DNA of 16,493 nt from contig JADGJH010000584.1 in assembly GCA_027596945.1 (NCBI GenBank), positions 1 to 16,493 of the forward strand, written 5' to 3'. Source of the stretch: Physocladia obscura (taxonomy: Eukaryota > Chytridiomycota > Chytridiomycetes > Chytridiales > Chytriomycetaceae). Position numbers and translations under genes: made by a program. Positions within the stretch are counted from its first letter, which is position 1. Each line of letters opens with the position of its first letter. Below, piece after piece: positions 9,739 to 16,493 of this stretch. Under the pieces are notes generated by a model. The model was not told where the DNA came from and did no database searches. It saw only the letters and a list, made by a program, of their open reading frames with translations.

Positions 9739-10499
9739 TTACTTCGGCAACAGACCCTCAAGACTCGCCAGGCGGTGTGCAAGTGTTACGTTAGGATTAA
9801 AACTCCTCGAACAATCATTACTGGCAATTCCAACTGCAACGCCTGTGCTGAAGGCGATCGGCCAAGTCTTGCCTGTTGCAGGACGGTTATTTCCGCAACA
9901 GAGTATTGTATACAGTCGAACATCGTGTGTGAAAACACGTCATATGTAAATAATATTATATACACATAAGTGTATATGTTTGAGAATGAGAATGAGTAAG
10001 TGATACGAATAAACAGAACGAGCGATAGGATAAATTATTCACGGAAACGGCACTAAATATCTGATCGCTGTATTTCGCAATACACTGCAATTATATTACA
10101 CGAAATTGTCTTCGGCAGTCTTGCATTATTTTGCGCTGCTTTCACGTTTCGGATTTTGGGATCACCCTTGCAGTCTGTACTTACGTCTAAAAAATAAAAC
10201 GGATGCAAGGATTCCGGCAGAAAGACCCAGGCCAGTTGAGATTGCCGTATTTGCCAAGCACTGATCCATCTGCAGGGAACATAACAGTCAGTTTCTGCAA
10301 CACCAAATTTTTCTGTTCTGTTTTCTGATGGGATTGCTTGTGTTTCATCGCAATACCAAAAGGCACAGGTAACAGAAAACAAGCTGCGCATCGGATCATT
10401 ACAAAAACGGAAGACAAGTTTTACCTTGCGGCTGAGTTCCTCCTGGCTGGGAGTCGACAACGCTGGACTAACAGAACCAGAAGTGGTGGATGCAGTCAT
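9739..10499 (-). CDS. MIC10: MIC10, core MICOS crista-junction subunit
   Basis: MIC10 bends the mitochondrial inner membrane at crista junctions by oligomerising through Gly motifs. Three exons fit: 10499-10425, 10269-10185 and 9872-9739, giving 97 residues, the same length as yeast Mic10. The first exon encodes a Ser/Thr-rich start and EELSRK. The second gives MDQCLANTAISTGLGLSAGI followed by LASVLFFRR, the first Gly-rich hairpin helix. The third gives KTWPIAFSTGVAVGIASND, the second helix with its Gly spacing. The order K-x-D-x-C, Gly-rich helix, FF-R-R, W-P-x-A-F, G-x-x-x-G matches the family well. The second intron (10184-9873, 312 nt, gtaagt...acag) is the longest in the window. The tail after the second helix (SRSFNPNVTLAHRLASLEGL) is extra relative to human. 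The start at 10499 lies 17 bp from the divergent GPN2 start. Confidence 0.93.
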
Positions 10500-10516
10500 T
10501 TTCGTTTTTTCACCAA
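10500..10516. promoter_or_regulatory. 17-bp gap between divergent MIC10 and GPN2 start codons
   Basis: The MIC10 ATG (minus, 10499-10497) and the GPN2 ATG (plus, 10517-10519) face away from each other with 17 bp between them. Transcripts must start inside or beyond the neighbour's coding sequence, or have nearly no leader. I see no motif in the gap itself. Confidence 0.55.
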
Positions 10517-11778
10517 ATGCCAGATTTTGGGACAGTTTTGCTCGGTGCACCTGGTGAGAAAACATACTTCACTCTGCTGCTCTTCAAGGCATAGCTTATT
10601 TGTGGTTTATTTTCACATCACATATTCTTAAATTTTAGGAAGCGGCAAAACTACGGCTTGCAACGGATTGCAACAGTTCTTCAGCCTCACCAAGAGGGAT
10701 TGTGCTGTTATCAATATCGACCCTGCAAACGACATTCTACCGTGAGCCGTCAATTCTGTTTCTTTTAGTTATGTTGGTGTTGCTCAGCCGCCTCTCTGCA
10801 TGCATTTAGCTACAAGTGCGATGTTGATATTGCTGAACTGATTACTCTACGAGATGTCATCCAGGAATATGGGTTTGGTCCCAATGGAGGCTTGATTTAT
10901 TGTATGGAGTATCTGGAAAAGAATATGGACTGGCTTCTCGGGCGCCTAGAGGGTCTGAAAGGTATTTCATCGATTTTGCGATTATTCCAACGCGATGGCT
11001 GATTTTTTCGCCGTCTAATCTGTACCATCTGTTATAGGCAAATACTTGATTTTCGATTGCCCAGGTTCCACTCGTTCTATATCGCGTTCTTTTTTTCAGG
11101 TTCGGATTTCTAACCCACACCATCTCTGCGCAGGTCAAGTCGAACTATATACGCATAACAATGCCATGCGCAACATTTTACGAATACTGGAAAAGCATGA
11201 TTTTAGGGTGAATAATATTATCGATCCCTCAAACCAATATTAACGACAATCACAAACAAATAAATAATAATGAACAGTTATGCATAGTGCATATGGTTGA
11301 TGCTCATCTCTGTACAGATGCCCCAAAATACATATCCTCTCTTCTCCTCAGTTTAAAAACAATGCTCCACCTGTCACAACCACACATTAATGTTCTCTCG
11401 AAAATCGATTTGATTCAAACATACGGCTCCCTGGCGTTTAATCTCGATTTTTACACTGAAGTCCAAGACCTCTCGTATCTTCTCGAAAGTCTCAATAATT
11501 CACCAGATTGTACACCTCGCTTTGCGAAACTTAACGCAGCTGTTTGTGAACTAGTTGAGGAATTTGGTATTGTCGGTTACACGACTCTGTGTGTTGAAGA
11601 TAAACGCAGCGTCAAAGGGTTAATTGACCAGATGGATCGTGCGAATGGATATTTTGGGAAGGACGAAGAAGAAGGAAGCATGTTGTGGGCTGTTGGTAGT
11701 AGCAATTATCTTAAATATTTCGATGAGATTCAGGATATTCAGGAGAGGTATATAGGAATGGATGCTGAAAAATATTGA
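10517..11778 (+). CDS. GPN2: GPN-loop GTPase 2
   Basis: GPN2 is a small GTPase needed for assembly and nuclear import of RNA polymerases. Six exons fit: 10517-10553, 10639-10741, 10810-10961, 11038-11064, 11134-11207 and 11278-11778, giving 297 residues (human has 310). The P-loop GAPGSGKTT starts at residue 10 and is split by the first intron. NIDPAND is the family's switch-region motif. GFGPNGGL carries the Gly-Pro-Asn loop that names the family. FDCPGQVELYT is the G3 motif, split by an intron. SKIDLI is the G4 base-recognition motif, and [16 protein letters not shown] is conserved in GPN2. All catalytic motifs are intact. The 27-nt fourth exon is the second smallest internal coding piece that homology enforces. 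It converges on UMP1 with 76 bp between the stop codons. Confidence 0.96.
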
Positions 11779-11854
11779 ACAAGTTTTTTTATTTCAAAGA
11801 GAAAAAGACATCCAAACAGCACAAAAATCGTAAATTGTAACTCGAAATGAGTTT

Positions 11855-12527
11855 TTACAACGGGGCGCCATTTTTAGACAACCCCACAACTCTTTCAGCC
11901 ACACCATGAACATCCAACAAATACATCGACGGGTCAGATTCACCCAAAAAGTCTTCAAATTCAATGGTCGAGTCTTTGCCAGACAGAATATCTTGAGCAA
12001 GATTCGACTGCTTCAAGACAGGAATACGATTCGGCTAATATAACAAAAAAAAAAAATCAGAGATCGAACACAATTGTTTCGACGTAATACTATAGTTATA
12101 GTTAATTTTCTCCTGTTTACCTTTTCGACAAAGTGACGCTCCATCTGCATCCGAAGGGGTTGGTGTAGTCCATATACATTTCGAGCAAGATTCAACTTCA
12201 GCTGTTCCTGTGTCTCCTCCCACTGAAATCATCCAAATATTGTAGTAGTACACAGTATAGTCCGCATTTCATTCGAAGTTTTCGTTTACCGACAACGAAT
12301 TTATGTATTGTGTTGTTTTTTGTTCAATATTACGCGGCTTTTCTTAAAAAACTTTCTTTTTTTTTCACCTTGCTGAGGTGGTCTTCCAAGGCGTGGCCAG
12401 CAATGACCTGGGAGCGTACTGTATGGATTCCATTACGCATGGTGTCATGAACTTTGTATTCGGTATCAGCTCCAACAGTAGCGACTGAGTTTTGAGCGTT
12501 TGTGGTGGGAACAATCCGAAGAGACAT
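11855..12527 (-). CDS. UMP1: UMP1/POMP proteasome maturation factor
   Basis: UMP1 is the short-lived chaperone of 20S proteasome assembly, enclosed and degraded as the first substrate of the finished particle. Three exons fit: 12527-12369, 12222-12121 and 12034-11855, giving 146 residues (human POMP has 141). The visible family blocks are YKVHDTMRNGIHTVRSQVI with GHALE, then NLARNVYGLHQPLRMQMERH, and finally PNRIPVLKQSNLAQDILSGK with STIEFEDFLG. The order and spacing match POMP throughout. Both introns fall between codons and have good borders (gtgaaa...tcag; gtaaac...ttag). The start at 12527 is the only reasonable Met and follows an A-rich leader. Confidence 0.95.
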
Positions 12528-13079
12528 TATTTTCTAAGAAAAAATTGCAGGAAAATACCTTCACCATTATTTCCAGCTTTAATTTCAATTTCTCTTTGTT
12601 TTTAACCATGGTTTTTCTCATTCAAAAACGAACAAACATTCCATAAGAAAGCACATGCTTATTACAAAACTAAATTATACAACAGCTCCCTTCTCATTTA
12701 ATTTGCTCAATGTTTCAAACAGCCAGAAAGCATAACTCATGAATTTGCATCCAGAAAGTCCAAAAATTCTGACTATATATTATAATAATATTGTCATTTT
12801 TCATGTATTTTTGTTCATAATTAAAATTTTAAATACATTCATACTGTTAATAATAATAAAAATGAATTGCAATGCATTTAAAATGACAACTGTGCCTGAG
12901 AGAAATTTTTAATGAAAAATAAATGTACCTTACATATTGTTTAAGCACTGAAATATGTACATTTTATTTCTAAGCTAGTTGCAATGGCTGAAAATATTTT
13001 ACTTTCAAACGTCGGTTGAAAAAAAAAAAAAAAAATTCTTCATTAAATTCATGTATCGGCCAAAAGTTCAAACCTGAAA
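12528..13079. other. AT-rich intergenic region upstream of UMP1
   Basis: No gene is visible in about 550 bp. It should hold the UMP1 promoter. It is strongly AT-rich at 12,770-12,960 and has a run of 17 A at 13019-13035, close to the end of the transposase remnant. The A run could mark an element boundary, but I could not show a terminal repeat. Confidence 0.5.
13019..13035. repeat. Homopolymer run of 17 A
   Basis: Seventeen consecutive A residues lie about 60 bp beyond the C-terminal end of the transposase remnant, seen as poly-T on its coding strand. This could be simple slippage or an element edge. Confidence 0.7.
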
Positions 13080-14764
13080 TCACCCTTAGGTGTAGCAATT
13101 GCATCTCACAGATTAGAATTTGCAAGAAGTTTTTCAATAGAAAGGACTTTGTCGTATTGTGTTACATAACACATCATTTGTTGAACAGGATTTTTTTGAT
13201 TTGTGGCAGCATATGCTTTACAACATTTGTTTGATGTATTGCCTCCATGCATTCAGTTCCAAATGAATCAACTCTGCCAAAATTTTGAATTGCTTCTGGA
13301 AATGAAACCAAAAGATGCATTTTTGGGAAGCAGAATGATTTTATCCAAAGATACAAGGCAGGTAATTGATTTTTCAATTCTTGGGAGGTATTTTTCAAGT
13401 TGCTGAAGACAGTCTTCAGAATGCGATTTTGAAAAAATCATCATCACAATATACACAAACATGTTATCACATTGTTTGAAACTAGACCATAGATACATGG
13501 AAGTAGCTGTGCTATAATGTTTTTGTAGTCTTTATTAGATGTTAGATGGTGTGACAACTCTTTCACATTTGACAAAAAAATTCAGTCCAGCCTTTTCCCA
13601 CTTATCACTGATCATTTGCTTCACATATTATGCCCAAAGATTCCAATATAAGGAACATGCAATAAATCTGGTGGAATTGCAGCATGAATATCAAAAGTGG
13701 GGCCAAAATCATAAAGTGCATTAATTACATATGGCATCTGCCCTTTAGATTTGAATGATTTTTTGTGAGCAAGAATACTTGTCTTTGCCATTGAAACTTT
13801 ATAATATTCTTTCATAATTGCAGGTGATTTCACACCCCAATAAGAGCAAAACTTTCCACATTGATCAGTTTTTGATAATTTGATAAAGCAACAACTCATT
13901 GGTGACTGTCTGTGTTGGTTTTTTGACATCCAGATGTGTCAAAGAAGTTAAGAAAGATGAGTCAGACACAAAAGAAGACAATGTGGCATCAACCAATCAG
14001 CAAGGCAGGACAAGTAAAATAAATGAAAAGGACAACTTAAAAGAAGGAGGTAAGGGTGGCAATTAGTTTTAGGTGTAGAGAACAAAGTTTTTGTGTCTGG
14101 ATCATGAGTGTCTTTATTAATTTTGAAAAATGCATAAAAGTGTGGGATCTTTCCTCAAAAATAAAGTATCTGTAAAAACAATACCAATTGAGCAATTAAT
14201 CAGAGTAATAGTTTGCATTTTGGTCACAGTTTCATTCAAAAAAGCTTCTGGATAGTCAAAATTGGCATTGTACAGACATGGAAAATATTTTTGCATTTTG
14301 CCATATTGAAAATCTAATCACAAATATCTTCTATAATAACAGAAAGAACTGCATGATGAACTGCCCAATTATATGCTGTCAAGAATGCAGAATCTTTTCA
14401 CTTGCTTTTTGTGCAGATGTTACAGGACAGTATACAACTAAGTGACTGGTCCCAGAAGTAAGCTTGTTTTGACAAAATTTTTTGATATTGCCAAAGTCAA
14501 TCAGCAATGGATGAGATCACTGTTTCCAAATTTTAGCAGCTAATGCAGCATCAGATGATTGCAGCAACAGTAAAGGAGTTGATTTGGCAGGAAATTGCAA
14601 TTTGAGCTTATGGCAGCAGTTGCCTGGACATACACTGCAAACCCAATGATTCTGCTGAAGAGCACCATACCACCAAAAGCTGTAGCCCAAAAGACTACAC
14701 CATTGAAGGCTAAAATATCCAGAGTCACACAACAGAAATTGGCTGCTGCAGCCAGTACTCCCAA
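13080..14764 (-). pseudogene. Decayed Plavaka/KDZ-class DNA transposase
   Basis: Several minus-strand open pieces in different frames follow the order of a Plavaka-type cut-and-paste transposase. (1) 14732-14381, with an internal TGA at 14517: STPLLLLQSSDAAL and SHPLLIDFGNIKKFCQNK, comparable to the family's 'SD-T-L-x(n)-PL-x-x-x-NI' block, then a hydrophobic stretch before TSAQKA. (2) 14397-14314: AYNWAVHHAVLSVIIEDI. (3) 14308-14117: FPCLYNANFDYPEAF. (4) 13929-13621: YVINALYDFGPTFDIHAAIP then PDLLHVPYIGIFG, the 'DIHxAxxPDLLHxxxxGxF' motif. (5) 13630-13268: SDKWEKAGLNFF and later MYLWSSFKQCDNMF, with stop codons between. (6) 13398-13174: FPKMHLLVSFPEAIQNFG then FGTECMEAIHQTNVVK, the 'PKxHxLVxxPExIxxFG...TExxExxH' motif. 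Stops and frame changes indicate decay, though some shifts could be introns. No terminal repeats or target duplication were identified. Family assignment is from memory of motifs, not a search. Confidence 0.68.
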
Positions 14765-15760
14765 ACTACTTTAAAGATCAGTCAGACTTCAAATTCAAGT
14801 GACAGGGTGTCTGTCTTTACTTTGTTTTAATTCTTTTATTATTTGTTTATAAAATGATTTCTTCTGAATAAATAAAAAAGTAATAAGACAGTTCAGGAGA
14901 AGGGCTTGCATCTATTGGGCAGAAAAAGTTTTAATGATTTTGAAGTGACTGATGTCAACAAATATGCTGATAAAGCTGATCAAAAAGAAAAAACAAGAAT
15001 TACTGCTGATGCTATTGCACAGATGGAAGATGATGAACAGGAGAATGATGAAAATGGTGGAGTTGTTGGTGAGAAAAATGGTAATGATGATAATGGAGAT
15101 TTGGAATTGGTATTTTTTACCTCAAATTGCTGCAAAAAAAGTGGATCCCACTTAACTGCATGCAAACAGGGAGTGAAGGCTATATTTTCAAATCAGTAAG
15201 TTCAAACAGAAATAGTAAGACTAAATTACTTTTTTTCCTTCGAGGTTTGTTTGCCTTTGTGTTGTTCTTCTTAGCATTAATTGGCTTGGTCATTTTTTGT
15301 CACATTGCTGTTTAATTGCACTTCTTTTTTGCAAATGCTTTGTTGTTTTGTTTGCTTCATTGTTCCGGCATTGATTTTTTTTTGATTTCAAATTTTTTTT
15401 TTGCCACATCATAATTTTGTGTAGGTAAATATAGACCCTTTCCTTCTATAAATATTTATTAAATAATAAAATACATAAATATAACATAAATCTAAATAAA
15501 ATAAAATATAAATAAACTAATGATAATAATACAAATAGCAAACAACAAATAAAAAATAAAATGTTGACACTTTGTTGTTTTGCCTGCTGTTTTGATTTCA
15601 AAAAAAAAAAAATATTTTTCACTATATACAGATTAACACCAGAGGGGGCACACAAAAAAACAGTTGGAAAATTTCCCAATTGCTTACAGAAATGAAAATT
15701 TTTCTTGTCCAACAACAGAAAAAAAAGAGCAACTAAAACCAAAACAACAACAAGCAACAA
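14765..15760. other. Gene-poor AT-rich stretch with one orphan acidic ORF
   Basis: This stretch lies upstream of the transposase remnant on its coding strand. The only coding-like content is a plus-strand frame at 14906-15199 described separately. The part at 15,300-15,720 is very AT-rich with T and A runs. The Leu/Phe-rich minus-strand frame there is most likely a product of composition. Confidence 0.45.
14906..15199 (+). CDS. Orphan acidic ORF, doubtful gene
   Basis: I do not recognise this 97-residue frame. It begins MHLLGRKSFNDFEVTDVNKY, has an acidic core (QMEDDEQENDENGG, NGNDDNGDLEL), then a Cys-containing tail (SNCCKKSGSHLTACKQ). The frame is open upstream of the Met to about 14,880, so it could be an internal exon. 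A GT at 15110 after the acidic core could be a donor, in which case the Cys-containing tail would be intron sequence. It could be a fragment of a second transposon gene, or chance. It has no good start context and no detectable homologous motif. Confidence 0.25.
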   Translation: MHLLGRKSFNDFEVTDVNKYADKADQKEKTRITADAIAQMEDDEQENDENGGVVGEKNGNDDNGDLELVFFTSNCCKKSGSHLTACKQGVKAIFSNQ

Positions 15761-15905
15761 CAATGGCAACAACAGCAACAAGTGAAAACAATGGCAACAA
15801 CAGCATCAAGTGACAACAATGGCAACAACAATGCTGATGGCAATTGAGTTTGCACTTCACCAACACATGCTGTGGTGATCATTGTTGTTGTTGTAGTTGT
15901 TGCAG
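15730..15905. repeat. CAA-rich / TTG-rich inverted flanks
   Basis: A CAACAACAAGCAACAACAA tract at about 15745-15763 is followed some 120 bp later by its near-complement TTGTTGTTGTTGTAGTTGTTG at about 15881-15901. The two could pair across the 28-bp tandem repeat. It looks like microsatellite drift with inversion; a terminal repeat of a small element is possible. Confidence 0.5.
15761..15844. repeat. 28-bp tandem repeat, three copies
   Basis: Units begin CAATGGCAACAACA at 15761, 15789 and 15817, exactly 28 bp apart. The first two copies differ at only a few positions (AGCAACAAGTGAAAA versus AGCATCAAGTGACAA); the third diverges after its first 14 bases. The 40 bases before are also CAA-rich, so the array probably grew from a CAA microsatellite. 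Confidence 0.85.
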
Positions 15906-16493
15906 GACAATTTAATTAAGAATTAAATTGGCTGCTGTTGTCTTCAATGCTGTTGCTCTATACCCTCATTGTTATTTGCACATATGCAGTGTCTGCACAC
16001 CAAATTTTGGTCTATTTGATGACTCAAAGTACAAAATTCCACAATCAAAACTCACATCTGGTCCAACAAATGTCACAGCAGCGCCAACTGCTAAAATTTC
16101 GGCACCTTCATCAGATTCAATTATGACAAGATGAACAAACAAAGTGGCAAAGCACAGCCATTGACTGGAGTGGCCATTATTGGAAAAAATGATACATTGA
16201 TTACCATGCTTGAAAAAGCCAGGCTTCCTTCATCTGTGCCAAATAAGTCGCTTATGGCATGGAATTTAGATGATATGGAGATTTAAATCTTTTTTGAGGC
16301 TTTATTACTTGAAACTCTTGTGAAACCTGTAACTTGCATTCTTATCCAAACAGAAGATCCAATCATACTGGAGAATTTTGAATGCTGAAATATCCTTTAT
16401 TATAAGCTACATAATAAAAAAGTTGAATTTTTTTTTCTCATTCCTGTTTATACATAGTTTGCATGATGAAAACAAGCAATTGTGGATATCCTG
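15906..16493. other. Right end: no supported gene
   Basis: Short plus-strand frames occur at 15928-16134 and 16131-16287. The second reads GVAIIGKNDTLITMLEKAG and, after a TAA, continues IFFEALLLETLVKPVTCILI in the same frame. This resembles one stop-broken coding piece, but I recognise no family. It may be another decayed mobile-element fragment. Confidence 0.35.

Noticed and set aside
9409..9872. MIC10-SFT2 fusion protein
   Set aside because: An in-frame TAA ends MIC10, and the only local donor (gtaaga at the stop) would need a roughly 30-nt intron, shorter than any other here.
14540..14764. Hydrophobic minus-strand ORF resembling a membrane protein
   Set aside because: It overlaps, in another frame, the transposase piece that carries recognisable motifs; hydrophobicity follows from the base composition.
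15127..15315. Small plus-strand ORF with a membrane-like C-terminus
   Set aside because: No start context, no homologous motif, and it lies in T-rich DNA that yields Phe/Leu runs by chance.
15446..15866. Leu/Val-rich, membrane-like minus-strand ORFs
   Set aside because: They are translations of the CAA/TTG microsatellite and AT-rich DNA; composition explains them.

Overview
The window is nuclear DNA of a compact, intron-rich eukaryote. Nine spliced protein genes occupy about 1-12,530. A gene-poor, AT-rich, transposon-bearing stretch fills 12,530-16,493. I rebuilt the genes by joining open segments at GT...AG junctions where frame and family alignment agreed. That gives 38 introns, 46 to 312 nt long and mostly 50-90. 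The set (forkhead factor, UMP1/POMP, MIC10, SAM50, a Plavaka-like transposase) points to an opisthokont, probably an early-diverging fungus or a unicellular relative of animals. I cannot name the species.

Layout: an unrecognised gene (minus, runs off the left edge) and SAM50 (minus) lie head to tail. SAM50 is divergent from Sec61-beta (plus), which converges on a peroxisomal double-SCP2 protein (minus). A forkhead transcription factor, SFT2 and MIC10 follow on the minus strand. MIC10 is divergent from GPN2 (plus), which converges on the proteasome chaperone UMP1 (minus). Beyond 12,530 I find only a decayed Plavaka/KDZ-class transposase on the minus strand, a 28-bp tandem repeat with CAA/TTG-rich flanks, and an acidic orphan ORF.

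Most genes are housekeeping: mitochondrial membrane biogenesis (SAM50, MIC10), ER translocation (Sec61-beta), Golgi traffic (SFT2), RNA polymerase assembly (GPN2), proteasome assembly (UMP1) and peroxisomal lipid binding (SCP2). They do not form one pathway, although SAM50 and MIC10 belong to physically linked complexes in other eukaryotes. The more interesting points are architectural: two genes whose first coding exon appears to be just ATG, divergent start codons 17 bp apart, and two head-to-tail gene pairs only 30-33 bp apart. I see no convincing new multi-gene system.
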